A stretch of DNA of 64,000 bases from Streptacidiphilus jiangxiensis (GTDB taxonomy: Bacteria > Actinomycetota > Actinomycetes > Streptomycetales > Streptomycetaceae). A model generated the notes under the pieces. That model worked only from the letters and a program-made list of their open reading frames with translations, was not told where the DNA came from and did no database searches. Position numbers and translations under genes: made by a program. Location of the stretch: the NCBI RefSeq assembly GCF_900109465.1, contig NZ_FOAZ01000007.1:100840-164839 (forward strand), read 5' to 3'. Below are positions 34,601-41,736 of the stretch, in pieces; position 1 is the first letter of the stretch; every line of letters begins with the position of its first letter.

Positions 34601-35450
34601 GGCCAGCTCGCTGAACAACCTCGGTATCTGGCTGTCGGAGCTCGGTCGGCGGGCGGAGGCGTTGGAGGCCACGACAGCGGCGGTGGCGCTCTACCGGCGG
34701 TTGGCGGACCCGGTTACGGGCAACCCCGCCGCCCACGAGCCCGACCTCGCGGGGGCCCTGAACAACCTCGGTGCCGATCTGTCGGGGGTGGGTCGCCAGG
34801 CGGAGGCGTTGGAGGCCACGACAGCGGCGGTGGCGGTCTACCGGCGGTTGGCGGACCCGGTTACGGGCAACCCCGCCGCCCACGAGCCGGACCTCGCCGC
34901 GGCGCTGAGCAACCTCGGCGCCCGGCTAGCGCAGGTGGGTCGGCGGGCGGAGGCGTTGGAGGCCACGACTGCGGCGGTGGCGGTCTATCGGCGGTTGGCG
35001 GACCCGGTTACGGGCAACCCCGCCGCCCACGAGCCGGACCTCGCCGCGGCGCTGAGCAACCTCGGCGCCCGGCTAGCGCAGGTGGGTCGGCGGGCGGAGG
35101 CGTTGGAGGCCACGACTGCGGCGGTGGCGGTCTATCGGCGGTTGGCGGACCCGGTTACGGGCAACCCTGCCGCCCATGAGCCCGACCTCGCCACCTCGCT
35201 AACTTTCATGGGCATGCTCAGCAGGGCAGCAGGAGGCGATCTTGCCGGAGTGCTTCATTCGACGGGGGAAGCGATCGAGATCTACCGGCGGCACATTGCC
35301 GCAGCACCCGTGCTGCATCCCCCACTCCACGTCGCGCTGAATCTGCAGGCAATGGTGCTTGTAGATCTCGGGCGGGTGGACGACGCGGCAGCGGTCCAGA
35401 GCTGGCTGGACGAGAACCCGCTACCGCCAAGCCTCGGACCTCAGGTATGA
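31680..35450 (+). CDS. STAND (NLR-like) NTPase with N-terminal amyloid-type motif and TPR repeats
   Basis: 1256 aa. Residues 13-29 carry GGVNGSTFHGPTAIQTG, matching the partner's C-terminus. Next comes a short linker with YRIEDFP, then a P-loop domain with Walker A GPGGQGKT (108-115) and Walker B VVLVVDYAERW (157-167). A helical region of about 370 residues follows. The C-terminal half has twelve near-identical 49-residue TPR-like units (NNLG.RLS..GR.EALE, then AVAVYRRLADPVTGNPAAHE) plus a degenerate thirteenth. This is motif, switch and sensor in the order of an NLR immune receptor. Ligand binding by the repeats would trigger oligomerisation and seed the effector's motif. It is cytoplasmic. 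The gene overlaps the effector gene. Confidence 0.85.
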   Translation: MTRPHPGAETDQGGVNGSTFHGPTAIQTGPGGVQNVQFVYRWKPAYRIEDFPAVSAPVPARALERQPSRLLRAGHRVVPFTGRAHDLDNLARWRDDPTERLAVRLIHGPGGQGKTRLAARFAELSRQAGWTVWQAVVNEADTDRVATGEAPEAAAGVVLVVDYAERWPTAELRQLLREPLLHHGQVPVRVLLLARPAGLWWDSLNTWIGDHLDAASEAHPLLSLATHAAARAELYEQARNSFADQLGLPDEQHSRIGPPADLDHDEDYAQILTIHIAALAAVDAALHNDPAPSDPARASAYLLKRERAHWSQLHRRAHEPLATTPQAMGRAVLIATFTRALARDPHGWSVLQRTGLADTKAAANTVLDDHLYCYPAIRPDTVLEPLYPDRLGEDFIGLTTPPDHSTAHPVSGAVTDDWAGKVVSRLLLSGRTSAGPSAPWTRDALTVLIETARRWPHVATGQLYPLLKEHPELALQAGGAALAALASLDHIDITVLEAIEPLLPEGRHTDLDLGIAAIASTLAGHRLAATQDLLTRARINDHLAVRAHYAGLRDAALTAAQDALNTWRHLARTNPAVYEPDLAAALNNLGVWLSEMGRRGEALEVAAEAVAIRRRLADPVTGDPEVFEPDLASSLNNLGVRLSGVGRRGEALEVTTEAVAVYRRLADPVTGNPAAHEPDLAGALNNLGADLSEAGRRGEALEVTTEAVAVYRRLADPATGNPAAHEPNLAAALNNFGARLSGVGRWAEALEVTAEAVAVYRRLADPFTGNPAAHEPDLAGSLSNLGIWLSEVGRQAEALEVTTEAVAVYRRLADPATGNPAAYEWHLAAALNNLGAGLSGMGRRGKALKATTEAVAIRRRLADPVTGDPATYEPDLAASLSNLGSRLSGVGRWGEALEASAEAVAVYRRLADPVTGNPAAHEPDLARSLNNLGTRLSGVGRSAEALEATTEAVAIRRRLADPVTGSPAAHEPDLASSLNNLGIWLSELGRRAEALEATTAAVALYRRLADPVTGNPAAHEPDLAGALNNLGADLSGVGRQAEALEATTAAVAVYRRLADPVTGNPAAHEPDLAAALSNLGARLAQVGRRAEALEATTAAVAVYRRLADPVTGNPAAHEPDLAAALSNLGARLAQVGRRAEALEATTAAVAVYRRLADPVTGNPAAHEPDLATSLTFMGMLSRAAGGDLAGVLHSTGEAIEIYRRHIAAAPVLHPPLHVALNLQAMVLVDLGRVDDAAAVQSWLDENPLPPSLGPQV
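33430..35240 (+). repeat. Tandem 147-bp coding repeats (TPR array)
   Basis: About twelve 147-bp units inside the STAND gene. By eye, 34841-35020 is identical to 34988-35167 (180 bp at an offset of 147), so the last full units duplicated recently. Unit length is a multiple of three, so gain or loss keeps the frame. Confidence 0.9.
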
Positions 35451-35641
35451 GCGTCTCCGGGCACGACCAGGATGGCGTGAGCGGCAGTCACTTCTACGGC
35501 CCCACCGCGATTCAGACTCGGCAGGGTTGGTGGTGCTGGAGGACACCATCGAACCGCGGACCGCGCAGGCGTAGTGGCCGGCCAGCCACACGGGTATCGG
35601 CGGGGTCCTGGCGACGACCCGCTTGCATGACGCACGCCTGA
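35447..35641 (+). pseudogene. Truncated ORF starting with the same amyloid-type motif
   Basis: The ATG overlaps the STAND stop (ATGA). Residues 8-26 read QDGVSGSHFYGPTAIQTRQ, a clear third copy of the motif in the STAND N-terminus. After that the frame loses coding character (WWCWRTPSNRGPRRRSGR) and ends after 64 codons. It is probably the stump of a further motif-bearing gene (a second receptor or effector) whose body was deleted or frameshifted. The 300 bp after it (to 35949) hold no gene I can support. Confidence 0.6.
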
Positions 35642-35949
35642 CCGGCGGAGGTCGCCGCCGCTCCGGACCCCGCATCGCTACGCCCTGCTGACCATTGATC
35701 CGTTGGCAGGGTCACGGACCGTCCGGATCTATGCCCTGACCGCCCGCGCCGGCACGCCACCGCCTGTGCCGACACGCTTGCCGAAGTCTGGCCGCAGCAC
35801 CAGACCCAGCCCGCCCGCCACCACGCTGCGCGCCAACGCGGGACGCACCGTAGGGTGCTGCTCACGGGGGAGAGCCGGACGCCCGCACGGCCGGGCACCG
35901 TCTCCTCCGCCCGTTGCAGCAGGCCATCACCGAACCGTGAGGAAGCACG

Positions 35950-36408
35950 ATGCTCGTCAAGCTCGTCCCCGTCGCGGAAGTGCTGGATCTGCGCTGGCAC
36001 GTCCTGCGGCCCGGCCGACCCCGTGACACGGCGCTCACCGACGTCGACCTGCTCCCGGACACCTTCCACGTCGCGGTCTACACCGACAGCGGCGACCTGG
36101 GCGCCTGCGCCACCTTCAGTACCGAACCTCCGCCCGACGACGTCTCGGGCGGCACCTTCACCGCCGTGGAGGTCCGGCGGCTGCGGAAGATGGCCAGCGC
36201 CCCGGACCTTCGGGGCCAGGGCTTCGGCAGCGCGGCCCTGCGCGCAGGCATGGACGAGAGCGCGGCACGCGGCGCCCGTCTGCTGTGGTGCAGCGGCCGA
36301 CTCGCCGCAGCGGGCTTCTACCGGCACCACGGCTTCACCGCCGTCGGCGCACAGTTCACCGTCCCGGCCATCGGCGAGCACTACCACTTCGTCCGGGAAC
36401 TCGGCTGA
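35950..36408 (+). CDS. GNAT family N-acetyltransferase
   Basis: 152 aa, GAGGAAG before the ATG. GNAT motif A is seen as VRRLRKMASAPDLRGQGFGS with the acetyl-CoA pyrophosphate loop RGQGFGS, and motif B as GFYRHHGFTAVG. Beta4 (EVRRLRKMA) and the N-terminal strand (LVKLVPVAEVLDLRW) are normal. It acetylates an amine on an unknown acceptor. It stands alone downstream of the STAND locus. Confidence 0.92.
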   Translation: MLVKLVPVAEVLDLRWHVLRPGRPRDTALTDVDLLPDTFHVAVYTDSGDLGACATFSTEPPPDDVSGGTFTAVEVRRLRKMASAPDLRGQGFGSAALRAGMDESAARGARLLWCSGRLAAAGFYRHHGFTAVGAQFTVPAIGEHYHFVRELG

Positions 36409-36476
36409 CGCACGCCCGTTGTCGCAGCGTCAACCCTCCCGATCAGGAACGGTCCTGCGGCTGTACCCTGCGGGCC

Positions 36477-36848
36477 ATGGTATCCGGGGTGGGGGCGCGA
36501 ACGGTGGGAGCGATCGGGACGGAGCACGGCTTCTTCGCGCGGAAGTACCTCGTCGAGGTGGGCGTGGATCCGGACGACCTGCGGCTGGACGACCCCCGGC
36601 ACGGCGACCGCGCGGTCGCGCCGGCGCTCGCGGCGTTGGCACCGCTGAAGTCCGGTCTCGCGGACGAACCCTGCCGCGCGGCGGTCCGCCACGTCGCCGA
36701 AGTCGGCACCCCGGCCGCTGCCGCATCCCCGCTGCTCCGAGCGACGCTGGAATCCGACCGCTGCTTCCCGGCGGACATCTACCCTGCGGCGCGCGCAGCG
36801 CTCACAGCCTTCGCCGACGGACGCGGTTCCTCGCGCGCGAGGACCTGA
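36477..36848 (+). CDS. Hypothetical protein, possibly frameshifted
   Basis: 123 aa. Codon third positions are strongly G/C, so it is probably coding, but I do not recognise a family. It contains YLVEVGVDPDDLRLDDPRHG, two Cys in separate helices (EPCRAA, DRCFPA) and a C-terminus ending DGRGSSRART. Just before the stop the next frame continues as TRFLAREDLIVGLDVRND to about 36922 without a stop, so a one-base frameshift could have split a longer gene. No clear ribosome site is present. Confidence 0.45.
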   Translation: MVSGVGARTVGAIGTEHGFFARKYLVEVGVDPDDLRLDDPRHGDRAVAPALAALAPLKSGLADEPCRAAVRHVAEVGTPAAAASPLLRATLESDRCFPADIYPAARAALTAFADGRGSSRART

Positions 36849-36918
36849 TCGTCGGCTTGGACGTGCGCAACGATCGTCACGGGTGCACCCAGCCCGGTGA
36901 CCTGCGGCGACCGCCCGG

Positions 36919-37353
36919 GTGAACCTCGGAGTCGAACCAACACTCGCACGTCCGCGCCGCGTTGAACCGGCCGTGAACAGCTCTGACGGAAGTCCGATAC
37001 TGACCACTGCCACCAGCGCGGCCTCGACCGTGGCCGGGACCCCCGGCCGAGAGGCCGACCAGGCGCCGCCTGTCATAGAACTGCGGGTGACCGGCGCCGA
37101 AGGCGTCACGCTGCACCTGGCCCTCGCCGGGGAGGCGGACCACTTCAGTACCGCCCCGCTGCGCGCGATACTCGCCCGGGCCGTCGAGGACGGCTACCAG
37201 GCCCTGGTCCTGGACACCACCGCCCTCACCTTCGCCGACTCCGGGTTCCTCTCGGCCCTCACCGCCTGGCAGCGCTCCGGCCGGCCCCTGCACCACCACC
37301 CCTCACCCGCCGTCACCAGGCTCCTCCACCACCTCCGCGCCGCCGACCGTTGA
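36919..37353 (+). CDS. STAS domain protein (anti-sigma factor antagonist-like)
   Basis: 144 aa from GTG 36919; GTG 36973 is also possible and there is no ribosome site to decide. After a low-complexity lead of about 50 residues, the STAS domain shows LHLALAGEADHFSTAPLRAI, then QALVLDTTALTFADSGFLSA. The FADSG segment is where anti-sigma kinases phosphorylate SpoIIAA-type proteins. STAS proteins release sigma factors by binding RsbW-type kinases; no sigma or kinase gene is adjacent. The SpoIIE phosphatase at 61725 could be a distant partner of such a switch, which is speculation. Confidence 0.8.
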   Translation: MNLGVEPTLARPRRVEPAVNSSDGSPILTTATSAASTVAGTPGREADQAPPVIELRVTGAEGVTLHLALAGEADHFSTAPLRAILARAVEDGYQALVLDTTALTFADSGFLSALTAWQRSGRPLHHHPSPAVTRLLHHLRAADR

Positions 37354-37393
37354 TCGCGGACGGTGTGGCAGGAGTCCGGACGAACGATCGGCT

Positions 37394-37933
37394 TCAGTGC
37401 TCCAGGCAGTCAGCCCAGGCGGCGGCGAGTTGACGGGGGATCTGGGAGACGGCAGCGCAGCCCCGGGGGTTGCGGGGGGCTCCGTCGGACGCGTCGTAGC
37501 CCCAGCCCTGGCCGGGGGCCTTGCTGAAGTACTTCGTTGCCGCCCCTTCGTCCTGCGATGCGACCAGTTCCTGCTGCGTCGCGCCGCTGGTCGGGATGAA
37601 GCGAGTGGCCGCGAAGGCGGTGCCGTCGCACACGCCGTAGTAGAAAACCCCCTTGGGCGTGATGTGGGTCGGATGCGGTCGGCTGGCCCGCTCGTAGGCG
37701 TCGAGGACGGCTGTCCGGACGGCGCTCGACGCCGGGAGGGACCGGCAGCCCGCCACCACCCCGCTCGGCGACGACGGCGCTGCGGTGGCCGATGCGGCGG
37801 TGGCCGACGCGGTGGCGGTCGGCGTGGAGGTGTGCGGCGTGGGGGTGTGCGGCGTGCATCCGGTCAGAACAGCGGTGGTGGCGGCCGTGCAGGTGGCGAT
37901 GCTCAACAGCAGCAGGCGTCCGTGGCGTGTCAT
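37394..37933 (-). CDS. Putative lipoprotein
   Basis: 179 aa from ATG 37933. A lipoprotein signal (RHGRLLLLSIATCTAATTAVLTGC) ends in the lipobox LTGC. A Thr/Pro/Ser/Ala-rich spacer of about 35 residues follows, then a globular part with four Cys (CRSLP, VCDGT, GCAAV, DCLEH) and FYYGVCDGTAFAATRF. It should be anchored to the outer face of the membrane. The family is not recognised. It is divergent from the glutaredoxin-like gene. Confidence 0.8.
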   Translation of the reverse strand: MTRHGRLLLLSIATCTAATTAVLTGCTPHTPTPHTSTPTATASATAASATAAPSSPSGVVAGCRSLPASSAVRTAVLDAYERASRPHPTHITPKGVFYYGVCDGTAFAATRFIPTSGATQQELVASQDEGAATKYFSKAPGQGWGYDASDGAPRNPRGCAAVSQIPRQLAAAWADCLEH

Positions 37934-38079
37934 CTCTGGCCGATCTCGTGTGACGTTGGTGCTGGATATACGCGCCACCCCCGACCCCGGTTGCATCGAC
38001 AGCGGCGACCGGGTCCGGCTCCGAGCGTTCTCCGGGCGCGTCTGGCTGCTCCATCCGGCGGTTGCTAGTGTTCGCGTCC

Positions 38080-38517
38080 ATGATCCGTGCATGGATGCCG
38101 CCGACGCTGATCGCGCTCTGCGGCTCGATCGTTGCCGCGTGGCTGCTCGTGTCGGGCCGAGTGGTCTTCGGTGCGGTTCTCCTGGTGGTCTACCTGGCCC
38201 TCGCCGTCGCGGTCTCGCCGCTGATCTTCCCGCGGTCCGTCGACAGCGCGGAGGCCCGACGCCGGGCCGAGGAGGACGGCCGACCCGTCGTCTACTGGCG
38301 GCCGGGCTGCGCCTACTGCATGCGGCTGCGCGTCAGCCTGGGGCGCCGCGCGCGCCGTGCGCACTGGGTGAACATCTGGCGCGACCCGGACGCGGCGGCG
38401 ATCGTGCGGGAGGTGAACGACGGCAACGAAACAGTGCCGACGGTCGTCCTGGCTGGTCGTCCGCATACCAATCCCGACCCGGCGTGGTTGCGCGAACAGC
38501 TTCGCTCGCTCGTGTGA
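38080..38517 (+). CDS. Membrane-anchored glutaredoxin/mycoredoxin-like protein
   Basis: 145 aa. Two N-terminal hydrophobic segments (about 8-28 and 30-50) precede a thioredoxin-fold domain with active site WRPGCAYCMRLR (CxxC at 77-80) and the cis-Pro loop NETVPTVVL. Mycoredoxin-type proteins reduce mycothiol mixed disulfides in actinomycetes; the membrane anchor suggests action on membrane or secreted substrates at the inner face. TAGTGT eight bases before ATG 38080 suggests a leaderless transcript, so I prefer this start over the in-frame codon at 38062. Confidence 0.88.
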   Translation: MIRAWMPPTLIALCGSIVAAWLLVSGRVVFGAVLLVVYLALAVAVSPLIFPRSVDSAEARRRAEEDGRPVVYWRPGCAYCMRLRVSLGRRARRAHWVNIWRDPDAAAIVREVNDGNETVPTVVLAGRPHTNPDPAWLREQLRSLV

Positions 38518-38784
38518 GACCCGAGACCCGGCACGACCCCGCACGCACGTGCCCGGCGCGGCCGGCAGGCGCGCTTCTGTGCCGACTGCGCGGTCCCCGG
38601 CCTGGCGGATATGCCTGCAGGTCACGGAAGTTGGACCGTGTGGCCGCGCCGGGGCGGGGTAGGCGCCCCTCGGTGACGCGCCGGTCCCCGCGCAGCGCCA
38701 CCTGGTCCGCGCGGTGCGTGGCGCTACCGCGCGGCCCCGCCTGCCGGTCCGCCCAGTCCGTTGCTCTCGAGGGGAGAGTGCGAC

Positions 38785-39369
38785 ATGCCCGTCCCGTGGG
38801 TCGTGATTCTGGTGGTCCTGCTCGTCGCGGCGTTCGCCGCCGCGGTCGCTGATGCATCCGCGCGCAGGACCCGTCGTCTCAAGGAGCGTTTCGGGTCGGA
38901 GTACGGCGCTGCCGTGACTGCCCATCAGGGCCGCACCAGGCGCGCGCAGAGTGCCCTGTTGAAGCGGGAACGGCGGCTCGACGCTCTGCCGGTCCGGCGT
39001 CCGGACCCTGCCCGCGCGGAGCAGGTGCGGGTGCGGTGGCGCGACCTGCAGCGGCAGTTCGTCGACGAGCCCGCTGCGGTTCTCGCGCGTGCGGTCCGAG
39101 CGCTGGAGGAGCTGTTGGACGACATGGGACTGCCGGCCGAGCGTGAGGACCGGGAGGCGCTGCTGCGTTTCCGTGGTGCGCAGGTCCTGCAGTCCTACCG
39201 GCGGGCACGGGGGGTGACCGAGCGGTCGACCGACGGCACGGTCTCCACGGAGGAGCTGCGTGAGGGCTTCGTCAGTGCCAGGAGCGTGTGCGAGGCCCTG
39301 CTCGGCGCGGAGGACCTTCCGAGCACCGAAGGTGAGGATGCGCGACTGGTGGGTGGGAGGGTCCGATGA
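38785..39369 (+). CDS. Membrane-anchored hypothetical protein, paralogue of the next gene
   Basis: 194 aa, GGGGAGAG upstream. One N-terminal transmembrane helix (VPWVVILVVLLVAAFAAAVA) is followed by a basic segment and a helical domain: VRVRWRDLQRQFVDEPAAVL and, near the end, VSTEELREGFVSARSVCEAL. The downstream gene has the same two blocks (RDDWQQVQFDFVDDPRQAV; TSTEHLRVVLQQYRDLLNR). The domain is common in streptomycetes but I know no function. The two genes overlap by ATGA and so are made together. Confidence 0.8.
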   Translation: MPVPWVVILVVLLVAAFAAAVADASARRTRRLKERFGSEYGAAVTAHQGRTRRAQSALLKRERRLDALPVRRPDPARAEQVRVRWRDLQRQFVDEPAAVLARAVRALEELLDDMGLPAEREDREALLRFRGAQVLQSYRRARGVTERSTDGTVSTEELREGFVSARSVCEALLGAEDLPSTEGEDARLVGGRVR

Positions 39370-39941
39370 CCGAACCGGAGACCGTGGCGGAGCAGCGGTC
39401 CGCGGCGGCGGTTCGCGCCGGAGAGGCAGTGGAACCGGAGCCTGCCGAGCCGAACGCGGCGGCAGGGTACGCGGTTCAGCACGACGGCGCGTTCGCGCGC
39501 TCACCCCGTCCCGCGCGCGCGGACACGGACGCCGACGTCCACCACGACTCGGCACCGGCATCAGCGCCGGCGCAGGCGCCGGCACCGGCCGCTGGGACGG
39601 CGCGGGGCGGCCCGTCACCGCAGGTGCAGGGGACAGTGGGGCCCCGCCGCAGCCTCGTCCTCGATCCGCAGGTCGCCCTGCGCCTGCGTGACGACTGGCA
39701 GCAGGTCCAGTTCGACTTCGTCGACGATCCCCGCCAGGCCGTGGAGCAGGCGGACGCGGTCGTCGGACGCGCCGGCCAACGCATCGCCGAGGCGCTGTCG
39801 GCGTGCAGCGCCGCAGTGCGCCGGAGCTGGCAGGCCGAGGGACCGGGCAGCGCCGCCCACGACACGGGCACCTCGACCGAGCATCTCCGCGTCGTGCTGC
39901 AGCAGTACCGGGACCTGCTGAACCGCATGCTCGAGCTCTGA
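39366..39941 (+). CDS. Soluble hypothetical protein, paralogue of the previous gene
   Basis: 191 aa. A disordered N-terminal half (Glu/Ala/Pro/Asp-rich, to about residue 90) precedes the helical block LRLRDDWQQVQFDFVDDPRQ and the C-terminal TEHLRVVLQQYRDLLNRMLE. The same domain occurs in the upstream membrane protein, so the pair may form a membrane-recruited heterodimer. This is inferred from coupling and homology only. Confidence 0.8.
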   Translation: MTEPETVAEQRSAAAVRAGEAVEPEPAEPNAAAGYAVQHDGAFARSPRPARADTDADVHHDSAPASAPAQAPAPAAGTARGGPSPQVQGTVGPRRSLVLDPQVALRLRDDWQQVQFDFVDDPRQAVEQADAVVGRAGQRIAEALSACSAAVRRSWQAEGPGSAAHDTGTSTEHLRVVLQQYRDLLNRMLEL

Positions 39942-39996
39942 TCGCCGAACCGCGGTCGCGTCACCGCCGTCCGGCGCGCGGCCCGCGGCGCGTCGT

Positions 39997-40533
39997 TCAG
40001 TCCTGGCGTGCGGGGAGCCGGTCCAGGCCGGTGTCCCGCAGGATCCGGCTGACGGTGGCGTGCAGGGAGCTGTGGGCGGGGACCACGGTTTCGGCCGATC
40101 CGGCGAGCAGGTCCAACGGTCGGTACCAGCCGCGCATCTCCGCTTCGCCGTACTCGACCGCCTGCGGCTTCGTGGCGTGCCGGCGCAGCGTCTCCTCGAA
40201 CGGCACGTCGAGGTAGTAGCACCGGGTGACCCCTCGGTGGTCGGCACGCAGCGCGGTGAGCATGGGCTCGTAGTGCGCGGTGTGCAGGATGCCTTCGAGG
40301 ACGACGTGGAAGCCCGCGTCCAGACAGTGGCGCGTCACCGTGTCGATCAGCCCGATGTTCGCCGCGCCGGGCCGGTCCTGCTCTCCCAGCACCGTCCGGC
40401 GGAGATTGTCCTGGCCCACCAGGGCCACGCCACGCCCGAATCGCTCCCGGATCGTGAGCGCGATGCTGCTCTTGCCCGATGCCGAGTTCCCGCGCAGCAC
40501 CACGAGCCGTGTGGAAGGCGAGCCGGTCCTCAT
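39997..40533 (-). CDS. P-loop kinase (zeta-toxin/AAA_33-like)
   Basis: 178 aa, GGGAGC before the ATG. Walker A is GNSASGKSS (15-23); VALVGQDNLRRTVLGE, HVVLEGILHTAHYEPML (Walker-B region) and YYLDVPFEETLRRHATKP (lid) follow. This layout is shared by small-molecule kinases and zeta toxins. There is no epsilon-like antitoxin beside it, so a metabolic or RNA-related kinase is equally likely. Confidence 0.88.
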   Translation of the reverse strand: MRTGSPSTRLVVLRGNSASGKSSIALTIRERFGRGVALVGQDNLRRTVLGEQDRPGAANIGLIDTVTRHCLDAGFHVVLEGILHTAHYEPMLTALRADHRGVTRCYYLDVPFEETLRRHATKPQAVEYGEAEMRGWYRPLDLLAGSAETVVPAHSSLHATVSRILRDTGLDRLPARQD

Positions 40534-40663
40534 GCTCCCTGACCGTAGCTCGTGGTGCGATGGCGGGCACCCACTCGCGCACGGACGATTGCCGCTCCCG
40601 TGGCTCCTCCTCGGCTCCGGCGGCGTCGGCTGAGGCCCAGCCGCCGGGCGGCGCGAGTGGTAG

Positions 40664-41536
40664 TCAGCCGATCGACGCGAGCTGCGGTACCACCTGCTGC
40701 CCCACCCGCTGCGCGAACTCCACCGGGTCGCGGTCCGGCATCACCTGCAGTTCCGTCACGCCGAGGCGGGCGAACTGCTCCGCCTGGCCAAGGAACGCCT
40801 TCGGGTCGGCCAGCGGTGGCAGCATCGCGAGCACCGTCTTCGTGATCGCGGCGTAGTCGCGGCCGACGTCGGCGCAGTGCGCGCGCAGGACGTCGAGCTT
40901 GTTCGCCACGTCCTCGGGGCTGGAGCCGAACAGGTTGCACGCGTCCGCGTAACGCGCCACGAGCAGCAGCGTCTTCTTCTCGCCGCCTCCGCCGATCATG
41001 ATCGGCGGGTGGGGCCGGGTCAGCGGCGCCGGCACGCACAGCGTCTCCGCAAGCTGGTAGTGCCTGCCGTCGTACGGCCCGTTGTCCTCGCTCCACATCT
41101 GCCTGCAGATCTGCAGGGTCTCCTCGAGCCGCTCGAAGCGCTCGGTCACCGACACCACGGGGACGCCGAGCCCGTGCTGCTCACGCTCGTACCACGAGGC
41201 GCCGAGGCCGAGACGGGCGCGGCCGCCGGAGAGCACGTCGAGAGTGGTGACGATCTTCGCCAGCAGGCCGGGTTGCCGGTACATCACGCCCGTGACCAGC
41301 AGGCCGAGCTTCATGCGCTCGGTCAGCGCCGCGACATAGCCGAGGGTCGTGTAGCCCTCGAGCATCGGCTCGTCTGCCTCGGAGGTCGGCGTCTGCATCT
41401 GGAAGTAGTGGTCCATGGCGGTGAACGAGTCGAACCCCGCCTGCTCCGCCACCCGCGCCGTCTCGGCCAGGGTCGGTGCGATCCGCGCCGGATCGGCAGG
41501 CGTCGAGTAGTTCCAGTAGTGCAGCCCCAACCTCAA
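40664..41536 (-). CDS. LLM class F420-dependent oxidoreductase
   Basis: 290 aa from the TTG at 41536, six bases after GGAGGTG; the protein then begins MRLGLHYWNYSTPADPARIA as in relatives. Luciferase-like TIM-barrel signatures: AEQAGFDSFTAMDHYFQM, GRARLGLGASWYEREQHGLG and PPIMIGGGGEKKTLLLVARY. The enzyme uses reduced F420 or FMN on an unknown substrate; the GRARLGLGASW block favours the F420 group. It is a single gene. Confidence 0.93.
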   Translation of the reverse strand: MRLGLHYWNYSTPADPARIAPTLAETARVAEQAGFDSFTAMDHYFQMQTPTSEADEPMLEGYTTLGYVAALTERMKLGLLVTGVMYRQPGLLAKIVTTLDVLSGGRARLGLGASWYEREQHGLGVPVVSVTERFERLEETLQICRQMWSEDNGPYDGRHYQLAETLCVPAPLTRPHPPIMIGGGGEKKTLLLVARYADACNLFGSSPEDVANKLDVLRAHCADVGRDYAAITKTVLAMLPPLADPKAFLGQAEQFARLGVTELQVMPDRDPVEFAQRVGQQVVPQLASIG

Positions 41537-41697
41537 CGGACACCTCCGCAGACGCGACTGACGGGCGGGCGGCATTGCCGCCCCACGTCGCCCAGCCTAT
41601 CCGCGCGTGCGGCAGAACCGGATCAGGCGATGCCGGCCGCGTGGCGCGCCGTCGCCCCGGCCCTGGCCGAACGTCGTCGGGGGTCGGTTCACCGGAG

Positions 41698-41727
41698 CCG
41701 AGGGGCCGCCCCGGGGCGGCCCCTCGG
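41698..41727. terminator. Palindromic terminator downstream of the GT87 gene
   Basis: Perfect 30-bp palindrome with arms CCGAGGGGCCGCCCC and its complement, 10 bp downstream of the GT87 stop on the minus strand. Confidence 0.8.
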
Positions 41728-41736
41728 CCCGCCGCT

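Noticed and set aside
33430-35240. Regular direct repeats that could suggest a CRISPR array
   Set aside because: Units are 147 bp without unique spacers and encode TPR-like repeats in one long frame; no cas genes are present.
35703-36026. Plus-strand 107-codon frame before the GNAT gene
   Set aside because: No coding bias or start signal, and it overlaps the well-supported GNAT start.
39997-40533. Zeta toxin of a toxin-antitoxin system
   Set aside because: The P-loop pattern fits, but there is no adjacent antitoxin; general kinase call kept.
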